The notes beneath the pieces were generated by a model. It saw only the letters and a list, made by a program, of their open reading frames with translations. It searched no databases and was not told the DNA's origin. From NCBI GenBank assembly GCA_023404675.1, contig JAEYAW010000010.1, positions 186,001 to 250,000 on the forward strand: 64,000 nt of DNA, given 5' to 3'. Each line of letters starts with the position of its first letter. Position 1 is the stretch's first letter. This DNA is from Pseudomonadota bacterium (GTDB lineage: Bacteria > Pseudomonadota > Alphaproteobacteria > Rhizobiales > Xanthobacteraceae). The translations under genes and the position numbers were made by a program. Positions 44,544-54,319 of this stretch are shown in pieces.

Positions 44544-45422
44544 TCAGGCTCCGCGTCCGAAGAGACCGGCAGGGCGCGTCAGCAAGACGAGCGCCATGAC
44601 GATGAAGACGATGGTCGACGAAATTTCCGGATAGATGACCTTGGCCAGCCCCTCGATCACGCCGAGCGCCAGACCGGTGGCGATTGCCCCCGCAGTCGAT
44701 CCGAGGCCGCCGATGACGACCACCGCAAAGGTCACGATCAGAATGTTCGAGCCCATCAGCGGCTGCACCTGGTAGACCGGCGCCGCCAATACACCGGCGA
44801 AGGCTGCCAACGCCGCGCCGAGCCCATAGACCAGCGTCACCATCAGCGGAACGTCGATGCCGAGCGCCTGTACGATCCGCGGGTTTTCGGTGCCGGCACG
44901 AAGATAGGCGCCGATCTTGGTGCGCTCGATCAGGTACCAGATGCCGATGCAGACGATCAGCGACACTCCAACGATCCACAGCCGGTAGATCGGAAGCCGC
45001 ATGAAGCCGAGATCGACCAGGCCACTCAGGCTGGGCGGCGCCGGATATGGCAGTCCGGCCGAGCCATAGATGTCGCGAAAGATGCCTTCGAGGACCAAAG
45101 CGAGGCCGAAGGTGAACAACAGGCTGTAGAGATGATCGAGCCCGGTCAGCCGCCGCAGCAGCACGCGCTCGATCAATGCGCCGAAGCCGCCGACCACGAC
45201 AGGGACCAGCAGCAGGGACAGCCAGTAATTGATCCCGAGTTTCTGGAACGCGAGATACACGCCGAAGGCGCCGAGCATATAGAGCGCGCCATGGGCGAAG
45301 TTGATGATGTTGAGCAGGCCGAAGATCAGCGCCAGGCCGAGGCTGAGGATCGCGTAGAAGGATCCGTTGACCAGTCCGATGGTGATCTGCCCGAGCCAGA
45401 CTTGCAGTGGAATATCGAACAT
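44544..45422 (-). CDS. livH: Branched-chain/aromatic-type ABC permease LivH
   Basis: 292-residue permease with about eight hydrophobic segments. Family motifs: GLVNGSFYAILSLGLALIFG, NIINFAHGALYMLGAF and VVVIGGLGSTAGAIATGLAL. Third gene of the transporter operon, starting 7 bases after livF. Pairs with LivM to form the channel. Confidence 0.94.
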   Translation of the reverse strand: MFDIPLQVWLGQITIGLVNGSFYAILSLGLALIFGLLNIINFAHGALYMLGAFGVYLAFQKLGINYWLSLLLVPVVVGGFGALIERVLLRRLTGLDHLYSLLFTFGLALVLEGIFRDIYGSAGLPYPAPPSLSGLVDLGFMRLPIYRLWIVGVSLIVCIGIWYLIERTKIGAYLRAGTENPRIVQALGIDVPLMVTLVYGLGAALAAFAGVLAAPVYQVQPLMGSNILIVTFAVVVIGGLGSTAGAIATGLALGVIEGLAKVIYPEISSTIVFIVMALVLLTRPAGLFGRGA

Positions 45423-45429
45423 ATCGACC

Positions 45430-46157
<728 letters not shown>

Positions 46158-46161
<4 letters not shown>

Positions 46162-46949
46162 CGCTTCCGCTCCCGACGCGACGTCGAGCCAAGATAGGAC
46201 TCGATCACTTCCGGATTGCGGGACACCTCGTCATAGACGCCCTCGGCGATGATCGCGCCGCGCCTGAGCACGCTAATGCGGTCGGCGATGCTCGCGACCA
46301 TCTTCATGTTGTGCTCGACCATCACCACGGTGCGGCCGATCGCCGACTGTTTGACCAGCGCGGTGATGCGATCGATGTCTTCATGGCCGAGTCCCTGGGT
46401 GGGTTCATCGAGCAGCATGATCTTGGGCTCTGCGGCCAAAGTCGTCGCCAGTTCGAGCGCCCGCTTGCGGCCATAGGCAAGGTCGCCGGCGCGATGTTTT
46501 GCGAAGCGAACGAGATCGACCTGCTGCAGCAATTCCTCGACACGCCCTCGGACATCGCCGAGCTGCCGCCGTCCGCGCCAAAAAGCCACGGGAGATACGC
46601 AGGAGCGCTGCAGCGCAACGACAATGTTTTCGCTGACGGTGAGATTGGAGAACACCGCCGAGATCTGAAACGAGCGGACGAGACCGCGCCGCGCCAGCGC
46701 CGCCGGGCGCTCATGGGTGACATCCACGCTGTCGAGCAGGATCTGTCCCGCCGTCGGCGTCAGAAACTTTGTCAGAAGATTGAAAACAGTCGTCTTTCCC
46801 GCGCCGTTCGGTCCGATCAAGGCATGGATGTCGCCGCGATGGACGTCGAGATTCACGTCGCTGACGGCGGAGTAGCCGCGAAAATCTTTCCGCAAGCCAC
46901 GCGCACGCAGCACGACCTCCGTCGCCGGATGATGCAATGGAGCACTCAT
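46158..46949 (-). CDS. livG: ABC ATP-binding protein LivG
   Basis: 263 residues. Walker A GPNGAGKTT, Walker B MLLDEPTQGLG and H-loop VEHN are intact; the signature is the LivG-type LAYGRKRALELA. Start ATG 46949 follows GGGAAGGGA. First gene of the transporter operon, divergent from the SBP gene at 47096, with the shared promoter element in the gap. Confidence 0.94.
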
Positions 46950-47003
46950 CCCTTCCCTCCCAATGGATTTGCACCGCAACCGAACGAGGGCGCTGCAAGG
47001 CTA

Positions 47004-47040
47004 TTGACAGCTACATACCAAATTAGTCTAGTTATGCAAG
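47004..47040 (+). promoter_or_regulatory. Shared module C promoter element, SBP/livG gap
   Basis: TTGACA (47004-47009) is followed 15 bases later by AGTCTAGTTATGCAAG (47025-47040), 55 bases before the SBP ATG. The 16-bp element is identical to the one before the ADH operon. Placed between divergent genes, it could control both. Confidence 0.65.
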
Positions 47041-47095
47041 CATATTGCACCGCTGATCAAAAGAACCGGAAACGGGCGATTTTTTGGGAGGGACT

Positions 47096-48307
47096 ATGAA
47101 ACGAATCGGACTATCGCTGGCCGTTGCTGCGGCGCTGACGGCGCCGGCCATGGCGCAATCGAAACTGTCGGACGACATCGTTCGCATCGGCGTCATGACC
47201 GACATGTCAGGGCAGTTCTCGCATGAATCCGGCGAAGGCTCGGTGGTCGCCATCAAGATGGCCGTCGAGGATTTCGGCGGCTCTGTTCTCGGCAAGCCGA
47301 TCGACGTGGTCGTGGCCGACCATCAGAACCGCAACGAAGTCGCGATCGCCAAGGCGCGCGAATGGTATGATGTCGGCAAGGTCGACATGATCGGCAATCT
47401 GATCAATTCGTCCATCGCCCTTGCCGTGACGAATATCGCCCAGGAGAAGAACCGCATCGCGATCGTGAATGGATCGGGATCGTCGCGACTGACCGGTGAT
47501 TCCTGCACGCCGAACAGCATCCACTATGCCTACGACACCTACGCGCTGGCTCAGGGCACCGGTAAGGCCCTGATCAAGGAAGGTTTCGATACCTGGTACT
47601 TCCTGACGGCCGACTATGCGTTCGGTCATGCGCTCGAAACCGACACGAGCGCGGTGGTCAAGGCCAATGGCGGCAAGGTGGTCGGTGCGATCCGCTATCC
47701 CATCGACACGCCCGACCATTCATCCTTCCTGCTTCAGGCCCAGGCCTCGAGAGCCAAGGTGGTGGCGATCGCCGGCTCCGGAACGACCTTCATCAATGCC
47801 GTCAAATCGGCGAAGGACTTTGGCCTCACCGACGGCGGCAAGCAGACCATCGCCGGCCTGCTGGTCTGGGACACCGACATTGACTCGCTCGGCCTGCAAT
47901 CCGGCCAGGGCCTGGTCCTGACCACCGGCTTCTACTGGGACGCCAATGACGAAACACGCGCCTTCGCAAAGCGCTTCTTCGAGCGCACCAAGCGCATGCC
48001 GCATATGGGCGATGCCGGCGATTATTCGTCCACCATGCACTATCTCAACGCCATCAAGGCGGCCGGGACCGACGATGCCAAGACGGTGATGGCCAAGATG
48101 CGCGAAATGCCGGTCAACGACTTCTTCGCGAAGGACGGGCGCATTCGCGAGGACGGTCGCTTCGTCCATGACATGTATGTCTATGAGGTGAAGAAGCCGT
48201 CGGAATCCAAGTATCCCTGGGATTACTACAAGCTGCGCGCCACGATTCCGGGCAACGAAGCCTTCCGCCCGCTGTCCCAGAGCGCATGCCCGCTGGTGAA
48301 GAAGTAA
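47096..48307 (+). CDS. ABC transporter substrate-binding protein, aromatic/branched-chain type (copy 3)
   Basis: Peripla_BP_6 protein of 403 residues with signal peptide MKRIGLSLAVAAALTAPAMA. Motifs: VRIGVMTDMSGQFSHESGEG, VADHQNRNEVAIAKAREWYD, DSCTPNSIHYAYDTYALAQG and SQSACPLVKK at the end. Start ATG 47096 has a strong GGGAGGGA ribosome binding site. It is divergent from livGFHM and is the best partner for it. Followed by a strong terminator. Confidence 0.94.
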   Translation: MKRIGLSLAVAAALTAPAMAQSKLSDDIVRIGVMTDMSGQFSHESGEGSVVAIKMAVEDFGGSVLGKPIDVVVADHQNRNEVAIAKAREWYDVGKVDMIGNLINSSIALAVTNIAQEKNRIAIVNGSGSSRLTGDSCTPNSIHYAYDTYALAQGTGKALIKEGFDTWYFLTADYAFGHALETDTSAVVKANGGKVVGAIRYPIDTPDHSSFLLQAQASRAKVVAIAGSGTTFINAVKSAKDFGLTDGGKQTIAGLLVWDTDIDSLGLQSGQGLVLTTGFYWDANDETRAFAKRFFERTKRMPHMGDAGDYSSTMHYLNAIKAAGTDDAKTVMAKMREMPVNDFFAKDGRIREDGRFVHDMYVYEVKKPSESKYPWDYYKLRATIPGNEAFRPLSQSACPLVKK

Positions 48308-48335
48308 CGCGGGTCAGACGCAGGCCAGCGTTTCA

Positions 48336-49397
48336 TCAACGGCCGGGCATCGCCCGGCCGTTTTTGCGACCGCCGAACCGATCGGGATCGTAGCGCATGC
48401 GATACTTCATGGCATAGGCAAGGACGGGCTTGCCGCAGCGATTGCAGACGACTTCGGGCACGGTGACCTTGCCGCAAGCCAGATGCTTGACCAGCATCGG
48501 CGCCTGCCCGTCCGACCGCCAGCGGTCGCCCCAGGCCATCATCATCATCAGGGGACCGTGCAGCTCGTTGCCCATGGGTGTCAGCACGTATTCGAAGCGC
48601 TCCGGCGCGGTCTGATAGAGCTTCTTCTTGAAGACGCCCTGCTCGACCAGTCTTGCGAGACGGTTGGTCAGAATGTTCGTCGCGATATTCAATTCCGCTT
48701 CGAACTGGTCGAAACGCCGGGCGCCGAGAAACGCCTCCCGCAGCAGCAGAACGGCCCAGCGATCCCCGATGATTTCCAGCGCCCGCGACACCGAACTCGG
48801 ACGCCCCCGCATATAGTCTTCGGAGGTCCGCCGCGACCGCCTGACCGGCTCGCTCTTGGACAGGCCCGCACCGGGACCATCCAGATAGGTCACCTCGCTG
48901 CAAACGAGTTTTTCATGGCAGCAGGAGCAGGACACGAACGGCTTGCTGACGCAGCCGCAATCCTCATGGACGAGCTGAAGCGGGCCGCTCTTCGCGTCGA
49001 GCCAGCGATCGCCGAACTGCATCATCGCCATGAAGGTCGGATAGAGATCGATACCGGATCGGGTCAGCTTGTATTCAACGCGGCTCGACGTCTCCGAATA
49101 GCTCACTTCCCGGAAGATTTCCTCGCGGGTCAGACGGCGCAGACGGTCGGTCAGGGTCGCCCGCGTGATTCCCAGCGACGTGCGGAATTCCTCGAAGCGC
49201 CGGGCGCCGAAAAACGCTTCCCGAATCACGAGGAACGTCCATGCGTCGGAGAGAATGTTGACGGTCGCCGTGATCGAGCAGTTGCGCTCCATGCCGTCCG
49301 TGCCGGCATGCGACGATCGCACCGGCGCATCCGGTTTCGCAGCCCTGTTCGGCGCCCTGGGAGATTTCCTGATCTTGACTGTCGCCGCCGAACGCAT
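48336..49397 (-). CDS. Double-HxlR transcriptional regulator with zinc-ribbon-like segments (copy 1)
   Basis: 353 residues, about three times a normal HxlR protein. It contains two HxlR winged helices in tandem: ILSDAWTFLVIREAFFGARR (first) and IIGDRWAVLLLREAFLGARR (second). Each is followed by a short Cys-rich segment (CGCVSKPFVSCSCC; CGKVTVPEVVCNRC) that looks like a small zinc ribbon. A basic N-terminus of about 35 residues precedes. ATG 49397 is used. It follows the molybdenum hydroxylase operon on the same strand and probably controls module C. A second such protein is at 54316-55269. Confidence 0.85.
   Translation of the reverse strand: MRSAATVKIRKSPRAPNRAAKPDAPVRSSHAGTDGMERNCSITATVNILSDAWTFLVIREAFFGARRFEEFRTSLGITRATLTDRLRRLTREEIFREVSYSETSSRVEYKLTRSGIDLYPTFMAMMQFGDRWLDAKSGPLQLVHEDCGCVSKPFVSCSCCHEKLVCSEVTYLDGPGAGLSKSEPVRRSRRTSEDYMRGRPSSVSRALEIIGDRWAVLLLREAFLGARRFDQFEAELNIATNILTNRLARLVEQGVFKKKLYQTAPERFEYVLTPMGNELHGPLMMMMAWGDRWRSDGQAPMLVKHLACGKVTVPEVVCNRCGKPVLAYAMKYRMRYDPDRFGGRKNGRAMPGR
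48340..48365 (+). terminator. Rho-independent terminator after the SBP gene
   Basis: Stem CGGCCGGGC (48340-48348) and GCCCGGCCG (48352-48360) with a three-base loop, followed by five T (48361-48365). It lies entirely inside the last codons of the convergent double-HxlR gene. Confidence 0.9.
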
Positions 49398-49450
49398 CCC
49401 AGGCCCTATCCGTCGCGGAATAACCAACAGTCCGTGCCGCTTCCCGTCTT

Positions 49451-49478
49451 GTTATACCAGCCACGGGTTCAAGGACAA
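49451..49478 (-). promoter_or_regulatory. Possible promoter of the double-HxlR gene (copy 1)
   Basis: On the minus strand TTGTCC (49478-49473) and TATAAC (49456-49451) are 16 bases apart, about 53 bases before the ATG at 49397. Plausible by sequence only. Confidence 0.35.
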
Positions 49479-49506
49479 CCCAAGCGCTATTCTCGACCTG
49501 CCCTCG

Positions 49507-51897
49507 CTATCCTGCGTTGGGGCGCGCGCCGGCGGCCTGGACCAGGCGATAGATTCGTTCGGGGGTCACCGGCAGGGTATCGATTTCAATTCCGAGCGGC
49601 GACAAGGCATCGGAGATCGCATTGGCGATGGCCGCGGGCGCGCCGATGGTTCCGCCTTCGCCCATGCCCCGGAAGCCGCCGATATTGTCCGGCAGGTCGG
49701 CCTCGATGTGAACAATGCCGATATCCGGAACGTTGGTCGCGACCGGCAGGAGATAATCGGCCAAGCTTGCGGTGACGAACTGCCCCTTGTCGTCATAGAC
49801 GATCTCCTCGAGCAGCGCGGCGCCGATTCCCTGCGCGACGGCGCCATGGACCTGGCCATCGACGATCATCGGATTGATGATCCGCCCGCAGTCCTCGGCC
49901 ACCACGAAACGCCTGATCTGCACGCCGTAGGTCTGCGGATCGATCTCGACCATGGCGAGATGCGTCGAGGAGCAGGCGGTGCCGAGGAACGGATCATAGG
50001 TCTCCGACGCAGACAGATCCTCGCGCTGCTCGCGCGGGATGCGCCCCATCTGCGAATAGACCGCGCTGGCCACCTCCTTGAACGTCATCGAGGCATTCGA
50101 TGACCGTGCCCGGATGATTCCGTCTGAAGCGTAGAGATCCTCCACGGGCACATCCATCAGAAAGGCGGCAGCCCGGAATACCTTCGCCTTCACGACCCGC
50201 GACGACATCGTTGCCGCGCCGCCTGCAAGCACCGCCGATCGGCTCGCATAGGTACCGCTGCTCATGGGCACGAGGGAGCTGTCGCCGTGCTGGACTTCCA
50301 CGTCCTCCATCTTGCATCCGAGTTCATCGGCGATGACCTGGGCCAACGTGGTCTCCAGCCCCTGCCCGTGCGAGGAAATGCCGAATGCAGCCGTGATGGC
50401 GCCGGTCGCGTCGATCTCGATTCTCGAGGTCTCGGTGCCGGTATTGATCGGCATGCCCGGCGCCACGGAAATGCGCGTGCCGATGCCGGTCAGTTCCGCA
50501 TAGCTGGACAATCCGATGCCGACCCAGCGCCCCTGCCCTCGCGCCCTGTCGCGCTCGCGCACGAGCCCCGCATAGTCCGCCCGCTCGCAGGCACCCGCGA
50601 GGCACTCCTGAAATGCGGACTTGTCCCAGATGATGCCGGAGGCGGTTCGATAGGGAAATTCGTCGGCGTTCACCAGATTGCGGCGACGGATCTCGACCGG
50701 GTCCATGCCGAGCTTGCGCGCCGCCATTTCGATCAGGCGCTCCATGGCGAACGTCGATGACGGGCGACCGACGCCGCGATAAGGCCCCGTGGGCGGCTTC
50801 GGCGTGAGCACGCCGCGCACGCGTCCGCGATAATGTTCGAAGCGGTAGGGACCGGGCAGGAAGCTGATCACCTGCACCGGCTCGAGCGCCCCCGTCCATG
50901 GATAGATCGAATACGCGCCGATATCGCCGATCACGTCGGCGCGCAGGCCCAGGATTCGGCCGTCATGATCGACCGCGAGCTCGGCCTCGATCAGTTCGTC
51001 GAAGGCCTGGCTGGTGGCCGACAAATCTTCCAGCCTGTCGCTGGTATATTTGATCGGCCGCCCCAGCTTGCGCGCCAGCACCGAGACGAGGATCTCTTCC
51101 GGATAGAGCGAGCCCTTGCCGCCAAAGCTGCCGCCGACATCCGGCGCGATCACCCGCAGATGATTGCCGGACAGGCCAAGGCATCCCGCCAGCACGTCGC
51201 GGATGATGCCCGGGATGTTGGTCGACGAATGCAATGTCAGCGCGCGCTTGCGCTTGTCCCATTCCGCCAGGTAGGTCCGGTTCTCCATGGACACGGCCGT
51301 TTTCCGCGTCATCCGGAACGTGCCCTTGACGACGACCGGCGCCGCCGCGATCGCATCATCCACATTGCCGCGCGCGAACTCGCGCGAGATGATGACGTTG
51401 GTCCCCGCCTCTTCATGCAGCAGCGGCGCATCGTCCGCGACGGCATCCACCTGCCTGATGGCGAAAGGCAGAGTTTCATATTCGATATCGATGAGTTCGA
51501 GCGCGTCCTCCGCCGCATAGCGGCTCTCGGCCAGCACGGCCACCACGGGCTCTCCGACATACCGCACCTTGCCGCGCGCCAGCGGCCAGATCGGCGTCGC
51601 ATAATAATTTTTCATGCGCGAGACCGGCAACGCCGGTTGCGTCTCGTCCTCGATATCGGTGGCATCGAAAATCGCGAATACGCCGGGGATGCCGAATGCC
51701 GCCCCGACCTCGATCGATTTGATGCGTGCATGCGGCTGGTCGCTGCGGCGGATCGCCAGATGCAATGTGCCGGACGGCGTGATGTCGTCCACATACTGAC
51801 CGCTGCCGGAGAGCAGCCGCGGATCCTCGGTCCGCTTGATGCGCTGGCCGACGAGTTTCGGGCGCAGCTCGACGGAGTTCGTGGAGGGTGTCTTCAT
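49507..51897 (-). CDS. Molybdenum hydroxylase large subunit (CoxL/XdhB-like)
   Basis: 796-residue molybdopterin-binding subunit of the xanthine oxidase family. It begins with the aldehyde-oxidase a/b-hammerhead domain (GSGQYVDDI to about residue 140). The molybdenum-binding domain contains GGSFGGKGSLYPEE and PYRGVGRPSSTFAMERLIE, and GMGEGG near the C-terminus with the likely catalytic glutamate. The PYRGVGR loop is of the form II type (AYRGAGR) and not the AYXCSFR of CO dehydrogenase, so CO is an unlikely substrate; an aldehyde or N-heterocycle/aromatic is more likely. Its start overlaps the 2Fe-2S gene (ATGA). Confidence 0.93.
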   Translation of the reverse strand: MKTPSTNSVELRPKLVGQRIKRTEDPRLLSGSGQYVDDITPSGTLHLAIRRSDQPHARIKSIEVGAAFGIPGVFAIFDATDIEDETQPALPVSRMKNYYATPIWPLARGKVRYVGEPVVAVLAESRYAAEDALELIDIEYETLPFAIRQVDAVADDAPLLHEEAGTNVIISREFARGNVDDAIAAAPVVVKGTFRMTRKTAVSMENRTYLAEWDKRKRALTLHSSTNIPGIIRDVLAGCLGLSGNHLRVIAPDVGGSFGGKGSLYPEEILVSVLARKLGRPIKYTSDRLEDLSATSQAFDELIEAELAVDHDGRILGLRADVIGDIGAYSIYPWTGALEPVQVISFLPGPYRFEHYRGRVRGVLTPKPPTGPYRGVGRPSSTFAMERLIEMAARKLGMDPVEIRRRNLVNADEFPYRTASGIIWDKSAFQECLAGACERADYAGLVRERDRARGQGRWVGIGLSSYAELTGIGTRISVAPGMPINTGTETSRIEIDATGAITAAFGISSHGQGLETTLAQVIADELGCKMEDVEVQHGDSSLVPMSSGTYASRSAVLAGGAATMSSRVVKAKVFRAAAFLMDVPVEDLYASDGIIRARSSNASMTFKEVASAVYSQMGRIPREQREDLSASETYDPFLGTACSSTHLAMVEIDPQTYGVQIRRFVVAEDCGRIINPMIVDGQVHGAVAQGIGAALLEEIVYDDKGQFVTASLADYLLPVATNVPDIGIVHIEADLPDNIGGFRGMGEGGTIGAPAAIANAISDALSPLGIEIDTLPVTPERIYRLVQAAGARPNAG

Positions 51898-52421
51898 GGC
51901 GCCCTCGCTTCTTCGAGAGCATCCGCATCGAAAGCCCGGAGCTTTCCGGCGTCCCGCTCCCGTACCAGCTCCCGCACCGCATTGACGATATGTTCGTAGC
52001 CGGTGCAGCGGCAGATATTGCCGGACAGCGCCTCGCGAATCTCCTCGTCATTCTCCAGCCGGTGATGGCGGAGGATGTCGGTTATCACCATGATGAAGCC
52101 GGGAGTGCAGAAACCGCATTGCAGCCCGTGGTGATCGCGGAACGCCCGCTGCACGCGGCCGAGATTGTCGGCCGTTCCCTGCCCTTCCACGGTCTCGATA
52201 TCCGCGCCGTGCACCTGCGCGGCGAGGGTCAGGCAGGATCGCACGCTGCGGCCGTTGAGCAGGATCGTGCAGGCGCCGCAGACGCCATGCTCGCAGCCGA
52301 CATGCGTGCCCGTCAGCCCAAGTTCATGGCGCAGGAAATCCGACAGCAGCATGCGCGGCTCGGCCGTCCCGGTATATTGAAGGTTGTTCACCGTGACGGA
52401 GATCGTGATCGGTGCCGTCAT
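51894..52421 (-). CDS. Molybdenum hydroxylase 2Fe-2S subunit (CoxS-like)
   Basis: 175 residues with two 2Fe-2S domains. The plant-ferredoxin-like cluster is CEHGVCGACTILLNGRS with the following Cys; the second cluster uses CGFCTPGFI and CRCTGYEHI. It carries electrons from molybdenum to FAD. Starts and stops overlap its neighbours by four bases (ATGA) on both sides, so the three subunits are translationally coupled. Confidence 0.95.
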   Translation of the reverse strand: MTAPITISVTVNNLQYTGTAEPRMLLSDFLRHELGLTGTHVGCEHGVCGACTILLNGRSVRSCLTLAAQVHGADIETVEGQGTADNLGRVQRAFRDHHGLQCGFCTPGFIMVITDILRHHRLENDEEIREALSGNICRCTGYEHIVNAVRELVRERDAGKLRAFDADALEEARAP

Positions 52422-53293
52422 GGATGGCCTCCGTTAGCGCGGGCCCAGGCACCGGCGATCGCGCGGCCCAGCAAGGCGCCGGCCAGATGCCGCCGATAGT
52501 CCGACGAACCGTTGAGATCGGAATTCGGCGCGATCGTCTCGCCGAGACGCTGGATCAGTTCGTCCTTGAGGCGTTCGTTGACGGCCTGTCCCTCGACCAT
52601 CGCCTCCAGTTCCGGCAACCGCATCGGCGTTTCGCCGACACCCATGATGCCGATCCGTACATCGCTGGCGACGCCACCTGTGGCATTCATGGTCACGGCC
52701 ACCGCTGCCAGAGCGTAGTCTCCGTGACGGCGGGAAAATTCCTCAAAACCCCAGCCGACGCCGTCCGGCAGCGTTTCGATATCGATGGACGTCACCAGCT
52801 CATCCGTGTCCAGCACGGTGACCAGCGACCCTGCGAAAAAGTCGCGGGCTGCAATCGTCCGTTCGCCGCGCACCGAAGACGCGTTGACGACGCCATTGAG
52901 AAGCAGCGTCATCATCGGCATCTCGGCTGCGGGATCGGCGTGGCAGACACTTCCGCAAAAAGTGCCGCGGTTACGCACGGTGAGATGCGCCACATGTTTC
53001 ATGGCCGCGTGAAGAACAGGAATAGACGCCTTGATGTCGGCACTATCAGCCGTCATGCGGTGTCGGACCAGCGCGCCGATCCGCAATTTGTCGCCGACAC
53101 GTTCGATCCGATCAATGCCGGGGATGGCATTGATATCGACCAGCAAGGACGGCTTCACGAGTCTGAAATTCATCATCGGCATGAGACTCTGACCGCCAGC
53201 GATAATCTTCGCATCGCCACCCGCTTCAGACAGCAGCCTGACTGCGTGCGCGACGCTGTCCGCCCGCGCGTAGTCGAACGATGCAGGCTTCAT
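52418..53293 (-). CDS. Molybdenum hydroxylase FAD subunit (CoxM-like)
   Basis: 291 residues of the CO-dehydrogenase flavoprotein family. FAD contacts are in AGGQSLMPMMNFRLVKP and TVRNRGTFCGSVCHADPAAE, and the C-terminal CoxM domain covers about 175-280. First gene of the operon (FAD, 2Fe-2S, large subunit). The promoter in the 168-base gap before the divergent coxG-like gene carries the shared module C element. Start ATG 53293. Confidence 0.93.
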   Translation of the reverse strand: MKPASFDYARADSVAHAVRLLSEAGGDAKIIAGGQSLMPMMNFRLVKPSLLVDINAIPGIDRIERVGDKLRIGALVRHRMTADSADIKASIPVLHAAMKHVAHLTVRNRGTFCGSVCHADPAAEMPMMTLLLNGVVNASSVRGERTIAARDFFAGSLVTVLDTDELVTSIDIETLPDGVGWGFEEFSRRHGDYALAAVAVTMNATGGVASDVRIGIMGVGETPMRLPELEAMVEGQAVNERLKDELIQRLGETIAPNSDLNGSSDYRRHLAGALLGRAIAGAWARANGGHP

Positions 53294-53344
53294 GTGCCCT
53301 AACCTCGTTTCCTCATTCGAGACTTTCGCCCCGTTTTCTTGTCA

Positions 53345-53377
53345 CTTGCATTACTGGACTGACACGTGCAATGTCAA
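53345..53377 (-). promoter_or_regulatory. Shared module C promoter element, molybdenum hydroxylase operon
   Basis: On the minus strand TTGACA (53377-53372) is followed 11 bases later by AGTCCAGTAATGCAAG (53360-53345). This matches 14 of 16 bases of the element before the ADH operon and the SBP gene. It lies 51 bases before the FAD-subunit ATG. Confidence 0.6.
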
Positions 53378-53461
53378 CCCAGATCACGAAGGACCATGCG
53401 TCCCTGCACCGAGCGCGCAAACAATGCGCGCCCGACAACAGACAGGATCGGAGGAAGCGTC

Positions 53462-54319
53462 ATGGAGATGAACGGCGAGCAAAAGATTCCGGCAAGCCGT
53501 GAGGTTGTCTGGGCCGCCCTCAACGATCCCGACATCCTGGCGGCTTGCATTCCGGGCTGTCAGGAACTGACCAAATCGTCCGATACGGACATGACGGCTG
53601 TTGCTGTCATCAAGGTCGGGCCGGTTTCCGCGAAGTTCCGAGGCGCGGTGACGCTGTCCGATCTCGATCCACCCAACGGCTACAAGATCACTGGCGAGGG
53701 CCAGGGCGGCGTCGCGGGGTTTGCGAAGGGGCAGGCTGCGGTTCGTCTCACTGAACAGGATGGCGAGACTCTGCTCGCCTACCAAGTCTCCGCCGACATC
53801 GGCGGCAAGCTTGCGCAGCTTGGCGGCCGCTTGATCGACGCCACGGCGCGGAAGATGTCCGACGCCTTCTTCAAGAAATTTTCGGAAGAAATCCAGCAGC
53901 GCGCCGCCGGCAACAGTGCCGCCACAGCCGCCGTCGCCGCACCTCTCGGTGCCTCCGAATCGGTTTCACAAAAGCCCGCACGAACGCCGTCTCAGCGTCC
54001 TTCCGCTAACTATCAGCCATCTCAGCCCACGCCAGCGGCTATGGCCCCAGCAGATCGCCTGACCCAAATCCTGCTGGCTGCCATTCTAATCGGAGTCATC
54101 GCACTCGGCGTTCTGCTTTCGACTGGCCGCCTGGATGCGGACGAGTCCGCGAGCGTGTCTCCATTCGGGCTTGTTGCACTGGCTCTTCTGGCCATGGCAG
54201 CGACCAACGGCTACTTGCTCGGCCGACTATCCGCCGCACGATCCGTCGAAGTCCAGATGAGCTCTGGAAGTTTCCGCGAGCTTCTGCGCGCTATACGTGA
54301 AGGCGACCGGCGGCCTTGA
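53462..54319 (+). CDS. CoxG-like SRPBCC protein with C-terminal membrane anchor
   Basis: 285 residues. The N-terminal ~150 residues are a CoxG/SRPBCC (Bet v 1-like) domain: VWAALNDPDILAACIPGCQE, GEGQGGVAGFAKGQAAVRL and GGKLAQLGGRLIDATARKMS. A Pro/Ala/Ser-rich linker follows, then two hydrophobic segments (about 205-225 and 240-262). In CO-oxidising bacteria CoxG anchors the hydroxylase to the membrane; the same may apply here. ATG 53462 has GGAGGAA upstream. Divergent from the hydroxylase operon; its stop overlaps the next start. Confidence 0.9.
   Translation: MEMNGEQKIPASREVVWAALNDPDILAACIPGCQELTKSSDTDMTAVAVIKVGPVSAKFRGAVTLSDLDPPNGYKITGEGQGGVAGFAKGQAAVRLTEQDGETLLAYQVSADIGGKLAQLGGRLIDATARKMSDAFFKKFSEEIQQRAAGNSAATAAVAAPLGASESVSQKPARTPSQRPSANYQPSQPTPAAMAPADRLTQILLAAILIGVIALGVLLSTGRLDADESASVSPFGLVALALLAMAATNGYLLGRLSAARSVEVQMSSGSFRELLRAIREGDRRP

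Noticed and set aside
49507..51897. Carbon monoxide dehydrogenase (form I CoxL)
   Set aside because: The active-site loop is PYRGVGR, not AYXCSFR. Form I CO dehydrogenase is therefore unlikely, despite the CoxG-like neighbour.
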